The notes beneath the pieces were generated by a model, which worked only from the letters and a program-made list of their open reading frames with translations, did not search any database and was not told where the DNA came from. A stretch of DNA of 9,309 bases from positions 1 through 9,309 of the forward strand of contig NZ_JADYUF010000069.1 in assembly GCF_021531655.1 (NCBI RefSeq). Direction: 5' to 3'. This DNA is from Leyella stercorea (GTDB lineage Bacteria; Bacteroidota; Bacteroidia; Bacteroidales; Bacteroidaceae). Of this stretch, positions 1 through 8,310 are shown one piece after another. How positions within the stretch are numbered: the first letter of the stretch is position 1; each line of letters opens with the position of its first letter. The position numbers were made by a program, and so were the translations under genes.

Positions 1-517
1 ATCTTATATCATAATCAATATAACACTTTCTTCGTACAAGTTTATTCCAACACATACAAGGCAATTGTTGAGAAAACATTTTTTTTAATATGGATTCTGC
101 ATCACAGTTATCTATATGTTGTTTGCATATAAAACTTCCAGTCTTATATTCATAAATAAAATCGCATATTACCATATCTGCATCTTCTTCTTTCGCCTTA
201 TTGTAAAGTTCTTCAAGCATTGTTGGTTCCACCCAATCATCAGGGTCTGCATATATGGTATATTCACCTATTGACTCATCAAGTCCTCTTTGTCTTGCCG
301 AGCTTACTCCACCATTCTCCTTATGAATGACTCTTATGCGAGAATCTTTCTGTGCATATTCATCACATATTTCACCACTTCTGTCAGGAGAACCATCATC
401 TATAAGAAGCAATTCAAAGTCTGTGAATGTCTGGGCAAGAATGCTGTCAACACAACGGTTTAGGTATTTCTCCGCTTTATATACGGGGACTATTATACTT
501 ATTTTGGGCATATTCAT
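1..517 (-). CDS. Family 2 glycosyltransferase, N-terminal part (cut by window edge)
   Basis: The first 172 residues of a GT-A fold, family 2 glycosyltransferase are readable; the C-terminus lies beyond the left edge. Seen: the opening PKISIIVPVYKAEKYL (residues 4-19), IDDGSPDRS (39-47), the ENGGVSSARQRGLD stretch (67-80) and DPDDW (91-95), which supplies the DxD metal/nucleotide-sugar site (usually S/A-DDW in this family, here with Pro between the acids). Such enzymes transfer a sugar from a nucleotide donor to a growing lipid-linked glycan at the cytoplasmic face of the inner membrane. The start at 517 (MNMPKI) is chosen for its fit to the family N-terminus; the Met two codons later at 511 is equally possible. 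No Shine-Dalgarno is visible, as usual in Bacteroidetes. It lies 24 bp downstream of the flippase gene and is surely co-transcribed with it. The sugar specificity cannot be told from this fragment. Confidence 0.93.
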   Translation of the reverse strand, partial: MNMPKISIIVPVYKAEKYLNRCVDSILAQTFTDFELLLIDDGSPDRSGEICDEYAQKDSRIRVIHKENGGVSSARQRGLDESIGEYTIYADPDDWVEPTMLEELYNKAKEEDADMVICDFIYEYKTGSFICKQHIDNCDAESILKKMFSQQLPCMCWNKLVRRKCYIDYDIR

Positions 518-541
518 AGAATCTTTTTATTTTTAATTCAA

Positions 542-2098
542 TTATCTTTTACCAAATCTTTCCAATGCATTTTTATAAATGCCAAGAACTTTTGATATTA
601 AAAATTCCTGCTCGGACTTCTTACATCCAACAAAAAATACAGTGGCAGAAATACATACTACACAGAGACTACATATTACAAGAAAAGAGACATGGTTCTG
701 ACCTATATTCTTATATAACAAATAAGGTAAAATAGGGGAAATAATAGCAACCATAATGATCGGTAATATAACCTCACGCAGATATGTTTTCAACTTCATT
801 TGTATCATAGGTAATACAATCCTTACACGGGCATATTGTGTAAATATTTCAACAATGATGTGTACTACGAAAACAAGTTCTGGCGCAATGCCAAATACTT
901 TCAATAAGAAATATGCTATGGGTACAATCATCAAAAGCATAGTACCTTCAATAATCTGGAATTTCTTAAGTTTTCCGGTTGCATGAACAGAAACTATCAT
1001 AGGATTGGATAATGTATACAGTAATCCTACGACAAGAATGAGCCTTAAAAAACTCACGGTATGTTCTGGAACTATGCCTAACCATAATTTCAATACCGTA
1101 TGTGCTTCAAACATTAAAGGAACCGCAATAATATACAATATATAAAATGAAAATTTTGAACTCTTTATGAGCAGACTATGCATTGTCTGTAGGTCATCCT
1201 GAGCATAACTTTTGGTTAACTGTGGATTAAGGGCCATTTGAAAGTTTACACAAAACTGTTGACACACTCCCTGCACTTGTACAGCAATACCACGGGCTGC
1301 ATTAACAGCAGGACCGAAGAACATATTCAAGAGTATATTCAAGCCTTGAGTATAACCCATTACCGCTAAGTTTCCATTCATTGTCCACCCTGCAAAAGCA
1401 AATATTTCCTTAAACAGTTTCTTGTCGTAACAGCATCGTGAATGAGTCTCTTCAAAATGCTTAGAACAATAGATGATATATACAATTTGGTCAAAAGTCT
1501 GTATGACAAATAACAATACTGCATAAATTATCAATTTATCGTAAGGAATGACTACCAACAAATATACTATCAACAATTTCAGTACAGCATCCACAATAGA
1601 AATGTATGCAAATGCGGACATCTTCTCATGGGCTATAATAGTAGCATTATATGGCACACTGATTACAGCCATGATTGATGACAGTATGGAGAATTGATAT
1701 ACCCATAAAGCTGCTGTCGCACGTTCTGTTGGTATCTGTAATTTTGTGACAACAAACCATAATCCAACCGTCTCGCCAATAAGCAATATTACACCTGCCA
1801 GTATATAATGAATGCTCTTTATATTACCAAATGTTCTTTTCATTATCGCCATATCACCCTTACCTAAGTCATAAGTAATATAACGTGAAGATGCAGCACC
1901 GAGTGATCCCGTAAGAAATCCCAACATTGCTATAACACCTCCTACAACATTATAGATACCAAAATCTACAACTCCAAGGGTGTTTAAAACAACTCTACTT
2001 GTGTACAAAGACACAAGCATCATAAATAGCATACGTACATATAATAGCAACGTATTCTTCGCTATTCGCTTGTTATTTTCCGATGTTTGATTTGTCAT
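542..2098 (-). CDS. wzx: Wzx-type polysaccharide flippase (MATE/MOP superfamily)
   Basis: This 518-residue integral inner-membrane protein belongs to the polysaccharide exporter branch of the MOP superfamily (COG2244). It is expected to flip undecaprenyl-linked O-antigen or capsule repeat units to the periplasm. Seen: a short charged N-terminus, then RIAKNTLLLYVRMLFMMLVS (11-30) and TSRVVLNTLGVVDFGIYNVV (33-52), a signature typical of Bacteroides flippases. About 12-14 hydrophobic segments follow, clearest near 48-67, 95-115, 128-147, 165-183, 190-210, 316-332, 349-363, 385-402, 443-461 and 472-491. The QGLNILLNMFFGPAVNAARG segment (251-270) matches the conserved start of the second half. The C-terminus is a basic cytoplasmic tail. 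The length is normal for the family. The glycosyltransferase gene follows directly. The repeat unit it carries cannot be inferred; the symbol is by class, not orthology. Confidence 0.93.
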   Translation of the reverse strand: MTNQTSENNKRIAKNTLLLYVRMLFMMLVSLYTSRVVLNTLGVVDFGIYNVVGGVIAMLGFLTGSLGAASSRYITYDLGKGDMAIMKRTFGNIKSIHYILAGVILLIGETVGLWFVVTKLQIPTERATAALWVYQFSILSSIMAVISVPYNATIIAHEKMSAFAYISIVDAVLKLLIVYLLVVIPYDKLIIYAVLLFVIQTFDQIVYIIYCSKHFEETHSRCCYDKKLFKEIFAFAGWTMNGNLAVMGYTQGLNILLNMFFGPAVNAARGIAVQVQGVCQQFCVNFQMALNPQLTKSYAQDDLQTMHSLLIKSSKFSFYILYIIAVPLMFEAHTVLKLWLGIVPEHTVSFLRLILVVGLLYTLSNPMIVSVHATGKLKKFQIIEGTMLLMIVPIAYFLLKVFGIAPELVFVVHIIVEIFTQYARVRIVLPMIQMKLKTYLREVILPIIMVAIISPILPYLLYKNIGQNHVSFLVICSLCVVCISATVFFVGCKKSEQEFLISKVLGIYKNALERFGKR

Positions 2099-2128
2099 TA
2101 AAATGTGTTATATTTTGAATGTTATATA

Positions 2129-2157
2129 CATTAATTGCCATTAATCGGTCGTTAATG
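2129..2157. repeat. Three phased CATTAAT-like units upstream of wzx
   Basis: Three related octamers begin at 2129 (CATTAATT), 2139 (CATTAATC) and 2150 (CGTTAATG), so their spacing is 10 and then 11 bp. The spacing and the C-R-T-x-AAT core resemble the CGTRAATT units of the large repeats at 8564 and 9221. The intervening GCC before the second unit also matches. The array lies about 30 bp upstream of the wzx start. It could be a degenerate half-element of the same family or an independent operator. AT-rich sequence makes some of the likeness expected by chance. Confidence 0.4.
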
Positions 2158-2277
2158 TTTTGCTATGCAGTTTTCTGAAACTGTGAATTATTCACATAAA
2201 TATACTCTATCACTTCTGAAGTGTCAGTATGGCGATGAATGGCAGACTAAGGCATTTTTTCCAATACAGCTTGTACA

Positions 2278-2310
2278 CAAAGATACAGCAATGGTAAATA
2301 GCATACGAAA
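2278..2310 (-). promoter_or_regulatory. Possible Bacteroides-type promoter for wzx and the glycosyltransferase
   Basis: On the minus strand, TATCTTTG (2285-2278) is an exact match to the Bacteroidetes -7 box TAnnTTTG. A near -33 element, TTTC or TTCG against TTTG, lies about 20-21 bp upstream (2310-2306). Transcription would start near 2271 and leave a leader of roughly 170 nt that includes the phased array at 2129-2157. The 2099-2368 gap holds no convincing gene. No strong terminator follows the DUF262 gene, so read-through from the defence operon into wzx is also possible. Confidence 0.35.
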
Positions 2311-2368
2311 AAAAGAAATTCTCACTATTCTAATATTGTCGTTTATAGTTTAAGACATAAAATGACAA

Positions 2369-4174
2369 TTAATTGAATCTTGCAAGCAAAGCCATAATAG
2401 AATCCGCTCCTTCAACCTTTATTGTTTCATTATTTTCTCTCTCGTAAAATGTATTATTATAACAAATTGGCTTGTCAAGACTTTCTAATTCAAAAACCAA
2501 GATTGTTTTTCCATAATATTTAACAAACTTCATATGTGTCAATATATATGACTTAGTATATCCATCTATTGGTTCTTTCTTTATGTAGTCTCTAATTTTT
2601 CTACTATATGAATCTTCATCACCTTGCAAATATTCCCGAATTTCACCTTGAATGCCTGTAATGTAGAATTTCGTATCTATAAATTGTCGATAATCTTCAC
2701 CATATAATTTTTTTATTCGGTCTGCAGTTGCTTTTGACTCCGAGACGCCTAATATTAAATAACCTTTTGTATGGGGCTCTTTATTTACGGACGCTGTTAA
2801 TGTACAGATATACTCAGAGAGACTTCTCTCTTGAAAATTCTTTTTGTTCCCCAAATCATACAATCCTTGTTTGAAATCATATTGCGAACCTTCAATAGAC
2901 GATTGACGTAGTAGGTTTTCTAATTGAGACACCCAACTTTCATGAGCGACATCATTACCTTTTTTCTTCTTGAACGCATTTTTTATAGCAGCAACAACTC
3001 TCGTTATCTGCCTGTGTCTATATGCGCCATCCCAGGTTTTTACAGCAACATGTGATAACAATTCTACACCTATATGTTTTAATTCCGAAATAAATGTATC
3101 ATAGTTCACTAATTCCATATTGTCCTTTATCAATATTTGATAAAGAGAAAGGAAAACAATTTGATATGAACGGACTAAGCCACGTGCTACTTTAGTATCA
3201 AAAATCAGATCATGGAAATTTTTCCCGCTTTTATTTAAAATGGTGCAGAGAAAATCATGTACTATTAAGAAGTCTCTAATAATTTCATCAAAACCATATT
3301 TTTCAATCTCTTCATTTACCTTGGCTGATAAATCTTCTTCGCCGGTTGCTAATTCATCATATGTATATAGTAAATTCAGAGTATGTACAGAGGGATCTAT
3401 TTTGTTGCCCAACAAGATGTAAGTAAGGATATAAGCAACGACTTCTTCATCACGAGATTTTCTCATATTGCAAACAAGAATTATTTGTTGCTTCACCCAA
3501 TAAATTTCAGACATTTGAATTCCATAATTCAAGGACTTATTAGAAAGACTTATTTTTGCCATATCCTTTAAGGCTATTTTGTCCTTTAAGGAAACATCAC
3601 CACGAATTTTAGAGGAAATGGTTCTTACTAAATCTGAGAATCTACAAGTTGCTCCCGCTTGACGTATTTCTTGTGCTGACAATTGTCTACCAAACGAGTT
3701 TATTCTACGAAAAACAGTTTCTATACTTGACTCATCTGCTTGTATATATGATAAAGGCATTGGATACTTCATTATTGAAGTGCAAACACTTCTTGGTAAG
3801 ATCGGAAGCTTTTGAGTAAGCCGTTTTTCATCCATCATTTGTTTGGTGTCGGCAATTGACTCCAAATCAAAATACCCAAGTTGCCCATTATACTCAACAG
3901 GATAATCATTTTCTATAAATGAAAAAATAGCATTGAATCTTTGCATTCCATCCAAGATTTCCCATTGTTCATTCTTATCGTGTTTGTTATTTTTTGCCAA
4001 CAAAAACAAGGGTATAGAATATTCCCTTATTAGAGAATCAATAAATGCCTGTTTCTCTTCTAAAGTCCATACCAACTTTCTCTGGTAGCGTCTATTTACA
4101 ACAAACTTATTGTTAATGTAGTCCTCATATACAAACTGAAGACTTTTTGCATCATTAGAAATTCCACTATTCAT
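2369..4174 (-). CDS. DUF262 (GmrS-like) fused to Schlafen-like AlbA_2 domain, probable defence protein
   Basis: This 601-residue two-domain protein is the last gene of the probable defence operon. The N-terminal part (about 14-180) is a DUF262/ParB-like domain: NRRYQRKLVWTLEEKQAFIDSL (key residues R29, Y30, Q31, W36), LDGMQRF at 74-80 (the DGQQR motif of GmrSD, BrxU and SspE, with Met for the first Gln) and FRRINSFGRQLSAQEIRQA (155-173). The middle (about 200-400) is helical and unassigned. The expected C-terminal DUF1524 HNH nuclease is absent. Instead, residues 420-601 resemble the Schlafen AlbA_2 fold: IEGSQYDFK (427-435), TASVNKEPHTKGYLILGV (460-477) and FYERENNETIKVEG (576-589). E428, D433 and K435 follow the E-x4-E-x-K spacing of Schlafen RNase active sites, with Asp replacing the second Glu. 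Nuclease activity, possibly on RNA, is inferred. It starts 87 bp after the helicase gene. Domain calls are by eye; the C-terminal one is less certain. Confidence 0.82.
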   Translation of the reverse strand: MNSGISNDAKSLQFVYEDYINNKFVVNRRYQRKLVWTLEEKQAFIDSLIREYSIPLFLLAKNNKHDKNEQWEILDGMQRFNAIFSFIENDYPVEYNGQLGYFDLESIADTKQMMDEKRLTQKLPILPRSVCTSIMKYPMPLSYIQADESSIETVFRRINSFGRQLSAQEIRQAGATCRFSDLVRTISSKIRGDVSLKDKIALKDMAKISLSNKSLNYGIQMSEIYWVKQQIILVCNMRKSRDEEVVAYILTYILLGNKIDPSVHTLNLLYTYDELATGEEDLSAKVNEEIEKYGFDEIIRDFLIVHDFLCTILNKSGKNFHDLIFDTKVARGLVRSYQIVFLSLYQILIKDNMELVNYDTFISELKHIGVELLSHVAVKTWDGAYRHRQITRVVAAIKNAFKKKKGNDVAHESWVSQLENLLRQSSIEGSQYDFKQGLYDLGNKKNFQERSLSEYICTLTASVNKEPHTKGYLILGVSESKATADRIKKLYGEDYRQFIDTKFYITGIQGEIREYLQGDEDSYSRKIRDYIKKEPIDGYTKSYILTHMKFVKYYGKTILVFELESLDKPICYNNTFYERENNETIKVEGADSIMALLARFN

Positions 4175-4261
4175 ATGATTGTATTTTATTGAGTTGTTAT
4201 TAATTTATTGCATACTCTTTTGTATCAGCACTTTTATGAGTATTATAATTGATTTTTTCAC

Positions 4262-6103
4262 TCAAATAATAGTTATCTCATCTTCATTAAACCACTCGTT
4301 CTCTATGGAAGTTTTTTTAGCTTTTTCAGGGTCGGATGTATACATAACAATAGCTAATGATTCTTTTGCTCGTGTACACGTTACATAAAATAGGCGACCG
4401 GTACGATCTAATGAATTATCCTTACCTTTTTCCTTATTTTGAATGTCTGTATTGGACAATGGTGCGACTTTAAAAAGCTTATCATAACTGAACAAGTTGC
4501 CTTTTGCCTCTTTGTCATCAACAAGAACCAAAACACGTGGAAATTCCAATCCTTTTACTCCTTGATGAGTAGCATAAGGTGTTCTATCATGGACATAATC
4601 ATCGTATGCCTTGAATTGTCCTAAAGGTAACTGTAAAGCTTTCACCCATACCAAAGCCTCTGTATCATCCTTATCAATATCTTCTTCTTTGGATTTCAAT
4701 GCTAATAACAAATAGTCAGGAATATCAAATAATGAAGTTTTTTGAATAAATTCTATGATTTCAGAAACTTTCATTTCTTCCAATTTAGAACTACGCAGAT
4801 TATCAAGCACTTTTCTTATTTTGCCCAACACCTCTGGATAATTCCTATCAGGAACCGCTTCTAACAATGGCGATTTTTTCTTCAATAAGTTAAGGACACC
4901 TATACCATCATACTCTTTCAGCATGGTCATAAGAGGAAAGACCATATTGGCAAAGAAAGACATCTCTGCCATTTCTCCTTGCAAAAAGGACATCTGATAT
5001 TTCGGCAAACGAGCAAATAATTCATAGAAGTCTTCAAAATCAAGACGCACCGCAGCCATTCTATGTTCCAAAGTTAGTACTTTTACGTCAGAATTCCATT
5101 GTTCATCACCAGTAATAACACTCATTTTGGCTCGCATATCCAACTCCTTCGCATTTTTATCCAAAACATCATGTGAATTGACCAAAAACAGATGTACATA
5201 ACCTTCTGGAGCATTGTCTCTCGCTTGTTGTTCAGAGCCATCCAATACCGAAGATATCTTATTAGCCAATTGAATGATTCTCTTGCTACATCTGTAATTC
5301 ATCACTTTCTCTGGCTTTTCCCAATCAGCAGGAATCAAATTCTTGATATCAGCCTTACCATCCATATAGATTCTTTGTTTGATATCCCCAATTAGTCCAA
5401 GAGTAAAATCATTAGGAAAACTCTTTTGAATAGTAAAGAAAGCATCAACAAGACCGCTTCTTGTATCCTGACTTTCATCAATCAACATAAAAGGATATTG
5501 TTGTGTAATTATTTGCTGCAACAACAGATTCTCCTGCATCATTTGCGTTCCTATCTCTATCACATCAGAATGATTCAGCGAATTGGCTTTGAGATTATCT
5601 CCATTAGGATTATAGATGAACTTATCTATTTTTTCTTTAGCTTCCTTTCGTTCTATTAGATAATTTATTTTTTCTTGGTTGGCTTTATAAGTCTTAGTTT
5701 CCTTATTCTTTGTTGCATCTATTTTTGCCTGTAATTCATCAATATTAGCCTGTAATCTCTGGAGATAACGAGCTTTGATGTCTTTTTGATAAGTCTTTAT
5801 GGAATCCCAAACAAAACTATGAATCGTAGATACATGAAACAATGGATTATAGTCTATTCGTCGCATGATTTCATCCGTAGCAGCATTCGTATAAGTAATA
5901 ACAGCCACTTGACGATGTTCTTGCTTCAACTTATTGCCCCATATCACTTGAATATTCTCTAAAAGTTTAACCAAAGAATATGTCTTGCCTGAGCCTGCAC
6001 CAGCAAACAAAAAGAAGGATTTTCTTTCCTCATTGGAGATATACCCTTTAAGCTGTAAATCTATGTTGTTATCTGCATTAGCCATATTGTTAGTTCTTTG
6101 CAT
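4262..6103 (-). CDS. gajB: UvrD/Rep-type SF1A helicase, GajB-like
   Basis: This 613-residue protein has the complete SF1A helicase motif set: I AGAGSGKT (34-41), Ia VITYTNAATDEI (68-79), Ib STIHSFVWDSI (92-102), II MLIDESQDT (206-214), III LIGDIKQRIY (237-246), IV MNYRCSKRI (268-276), V THQGVKGLEF (512-521) and VI LFYVTCTRAKESL (571-583). A charged helical insert at about 103-165 fits subdomain 1B. It should bind and hydrolyse ATP on DNA ends or single strands. Class 2 OLD nucleases are characteristically encoded beside such a helicase, and this pairing defines the Gabija anti-phage system, in which GajB supports the GajA nuclease. At 613 residues it is longer than the Bacillus GajB (about 500). 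The start at 6103 overlaps the upstream gene by 14 bp. Met7 (6085), just past the upstream stop codon, is an alternative start. Either implies translational coupling. Confidence 0.93.
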   Translation of the reverse strand: MQRTNNMANADNNIDLQLKGYISNEERKSFFLFAGAGSGKTYSLVKLLENIQVIWGNKLKQEHRQVAVITYTNAATDEIMRRIDYNPLFHVSTIHSFVWDSIKTYQKDIKARYLQRLQANIDELQAKIDATKNKETKTYKANQEKINYLIERKEAKEKIDKFIYNPNGDNLKANSLNHSDVIEIGTQMMQENLLLQQIITQQYPFMLIDESQDTRSGLVDAFFTIQKSFPNDFTLGLIGDIKQRIYMDGKADIKNLIPADWEKPEKVMNYRCSKRIIQLANKISSVLDGSEQQARDNAPEGYVHLFLVNSHDVLDKNAKELDMRAKMSVITGDEQWNSDVKVLTLEHRMAAVRLDFEDFYELFARLPKYQMSFLQGEMAEMSFFANMVFPLMTMLKEYDGIGVLNLLKKKSPLLEAVPDRNYPEVLGKIRKVLDNLRSSKLEEMKVSEIIEFIQKTSLFDIPDYLLLALKSKEEDIDKDDTEALVWVKALQLPLGQFKAYDDYVHDRTPYATHQGVKGLEFPRVLVLVDDKEAKGNLFSYDKLFKVAPLSNTDIQNKEKGKDNSLDRTGRLFYVTCTRAKESLAIVMYTSDPEKAKKTSIENEWFNEDEITII

Positions 6104-8246
6104 TCAACTTATACTTTAACCAAACTAAACCCTCTTTTATATAAGTAGGAGTTTCAATTTTATCAAACTGCTTAAGATATAGAAGATTGATAGCAAATGG
6201 AGCTTTCTTAGCAGGAGTCAAGGTTTCAAACATATCCTCACAACATTTTTCTACTGTGTCAGATTCCGCAATAATATCCTTGAAATTGGTAATCAAAGCC
6301 AAACCTTTCAATTCTTCTTTTTTGAACAATTCAATATTTGACAGTGCCAACGCATCCTCAAAAGTATATGGATATGCAATAGCTTCAACACCATCCTTAA
6401 GCTTAACATTTACCCCTGTTTGGTATGCGACTCTAACATTGCCAGAAACTTTATTCTCATCTTTTAAATCAAGAAGCTCATCAACATCTTTTATTCGTGG
6501 AATCCAATTCTTCAAAGTATCATTATTGGTTCTCTGACCAATTCCTCTTTGGGTGAAATGCTTTTTAAAAGAACCATCTTCCTGTTTGGACTGTGCATCT
6601 ATATCTGTAATAATAAGACATGGAATATCAAGTCTTTCCACCAATTTACGGAATCTATGTGCATGACTACCATTTATTTCTATAATTGAGACATAATTGG
6701 TTGTCATCTTTTCATTCTCCAAGAACTTTGGCATCAAGATTCTTTCTCCAGAGCCTTCTACAAGAATTACAGCATCAGCAAAGAAAAAATCGTATTGAGA
6801 CAAACGAATATATCTTGTTACAAACCGTTCCGTTTCTTCATCCTCACCAAAGACATTTGTCAAATTTACAATTTTGGAAATTGGAATATTTATATCTTCA
6901 GAAACTTCTCGATGAAAATATCTCATATCATTCAAGCTAACATCATGAACAATGTGGTTTGAATGAGTGCTTAGTACTAATTGTGTTTTATATGGACTAT
7001 CTCCTTTAAACCTTGAAGATGGATACAATGCCTCATAGGCTTTTCGTACAAAAACTTGTTGGGCTTGTGCGTGAAGATGAGCCTCCGGCTCTTCTATAAA
7101 AACAAGATGAATTGGTTCAATATAGTCGTCATCATCCTCTGTTCTTACCATTCGCCCTTCATGCAACCATTCGTCCCTAAACTGAATCAGCTTGAAATAC
7201 ATGGATATAAGGTTTTGAAAACCTAATCCATTGTAATTTTCCGGTAAAGTCAAGCCTTCGCCTTCATCATTAAGAGCAAATTGAACAGCAGACTCATGGC
7301 TGATAGAATTCTTGATGTCAACATAACTATGAATTTCTATACTTGGGTCATGGAAGCCAGGATAATTGATACTTTTTAGTTCTTCTATGCGTCCTTCAAA
7401 AGCTGTACCTATATTGTCATCTAAAGTTTTATTTGCTTGTTGTAATGCAGTGAGTAGTCCGATATCTTCTTTTTCTAATTGAGAGTCTTTCGGCTTGATA
7501 TGCTTTTCATAATATTCTTGAAGCTGCCTAGATAATGAATTTTTACTTACATGGTCATTTGAGTCAGGATCAGAAAAGTCTCTTTCTGCATCTATAGAGT
7601 CAACTTTAATAATTGTTTTTAATGGATTGCCTTCGTAAAATTCAACACTTGGCAAAGGTTGAACCACATCATTATTTTCTGGCTCTTTTTTAATATCCAA
7701 AATGTAATACCTTAATCTAAACTCTGAATTTAGTTTTCCTCTATTTAGATAATCCCATAAATCCTTAGGATAAATTTCCAATCCTTCTTTTTCTCGTTTC
7801 AAGCTTTCAGCATTCATATACGCAGCCTTGAAATCTGCATATAAAGTTTCGACATCCGTTGGGGCTATAACAATTCTAACACCAACAATTTTACCTTCCC
7901 AATCCAATGAAGGGATTAAGTCTTTTACCAAATAGGCTTCCTTTTTATCTACCTCTATCCATACATCCATTTGGGGAAGATAATCTATGATATCATTCAG
8001 AGATGGCTTTGATTCCTCATCATTTATCCAATTCTCTGCAACTTTATTGAGTGCATTCCAATTAGATAAAGTAAAGTCTCTCGTGGACAAACTTTTTGAA
8101 TCCTTCAAAAAGCGAACAATAGCTTGCATACAAGATGTCTTACCGCTATTGTTGGCTCCAACAAGAATTGTTTGCTTTTCTCCAAAGTCAAGCGTACAAT
8201 TCTTCAACTTACGAAAATTCTGAATATGTATTTTTGAAATTCTCAT
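6090..8246 (-). CDS. gajA: Class 2 OLD-family ATPase/Toprim nuclease, GajA-like
   Basis: This 718-residue protein combines an ABC/SMC-like ATPase with a Toprim nuclease. Seen: the N-terminal strand MRISKIHIQNFRKL, Walker A GANNSGKT (30-37), a signature-like NGLGFQNLI (339-347), Walker B LVFIEEPEAHLH (381-392) and the H-loop LSTHSNH (425-431). The Toprim domain follows: AVILVEGSGERIL (492-504, catalytic-type E497), IIEINGSHAH (521-530) and LIITDIDAQ (544-552, D548 and D550). Acidic FEDAL (629-633) and KKAPFA (680-685) lie where OLD Toprims keep further metal-site residues. All key residues are present, so it is probably active. It is about 140 residues longer than Bacillus GajA (578), with most of the excess between Walker A and Walker B (about 60-330). 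In Gabija, GajA is a DNA-nicking endonuclease restrained by nucleotides. It is the first gene of the operon and is followed by the overlapping helicase gene. A different OLD-plus-UvrD system cannot be excluded. Confidence 0.93.
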   Translation of the reverse strand: MRISKIHIQNFRKLKNCTLDFGEKQTILVGANNSGKTSCMQAIVRFLKDSKSLSTRDFTLSNWNALNKVAENWINDEESKPSLNDIIDYLPQMDVWIEVDKKEAYLVKDLIPSLDWEGKIVGVRIVIAPTDVETLYADFKAAYMNAESLKREKEGLEIYPKDLWDYLNRGKLNSEFRLRYYILDIKKEPENNDVVQPLPSVEFYEGNPLKTIIKVDSIDAERDFSDPDSNDHVSKNSLSRQLQEYYEKHIKPKDSQLEKEDIGLLTALQQANKTLDDNIGTAFEGRIEELKSINYPGFHDPSIEIHSYVDIKNSISHESAVQFALNDEGEGLTLPENYNGLGFQNLISMYFKLIQFRDEWLHEGRMVRTEDDDDYIEPIHLVFIEEPEAHLHAQAQQVFVRKAYEALYPSSRFKGDSPYKTQLVLSTHSNHIVHDVSLNDMRYFHREVSEDINIPISKIVNLTNVFGEDEETERFVTRYIRLSQYDFFFADAVILVEGSGERILMPKFLENEKMTTNYVSIIEINGSHAHRFRKLVERLDIPCLIITDIDAQSKQEDGSFKKHFTQRGIGQRTNNDTLKNWIPRIKDVDELLDLKDENKVSGNVRVAYQTGVNVKLKDGVEAIAYPYTFEDALALSNIELFKKEELKGLALITNFKDIIAESDTVEKCCEDMFETLTPAKKAPFAINLLYLKQFDKIETPTYIKEGLVWLKYKLNAKN

Positions 8247-8260
8247 CGCAATTTATTTTC

Positions 8261-8305
8261 CAAATTGTTAGTGATCAATTTGTTAGTACTCAATTTAGGG
8301 CATAA
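8261..8305. repeat. 15-bp tandem repeat just upstream of gajA
   Basis: Three head-to-tail units start at 8261 (CAAATTGTTAGTGAT), 8276 (CAATTTGTTAGTACT) and 8291 (CAATTTAGGGCATAA). The first two agree at 12 of 15 positions; the third keeps only CAATTT clearly. The array begins 15 bp upstream of the gajA start codon, so it falls in the leader or promoter zone. It could be an operator for a repeat-binding regulator or a relic of slippage. No regulator gene is present in the window. Confidence 0.45.
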
Positions 8306-8310
8306 CCCTT

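Noticed and set aside
2165..2353. Plus-strand 62-codon ORF between wzx and the DUF262 gene
   Set aside because: No recognisable domain, opposite to all other genes, and it covers the likely wzx promoter. It reads as chance open frame in AT-rich DNA.
2307..2369. Possible terminator after the DUF262 gene: 6-bp arms at 2335-2340 and 2364-2369 with a T-rich tract at 2319-2307 on the minus strand
   Set aside because: The stem is short, the loop is 23 nt, and the T-rich tract lies about 15 nt beyond the stem, so it does not fit an intrinsic terminator.
4199..4235. Short inverted repeat (ATACTC/GAGTAT) between gajB and the DUF262 gene
   Set aside because: Only 6-bp arms around a 20-nt loop in AT-rich sequence; not distinguishable from chance.
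6187..6537. Plus-strand 116-codon ORF inside gajA
   Set aside because: It is antisense to a well-supported coding region with all OLD/Toprim motifs, has no domain of its own, and is a shadow frame.
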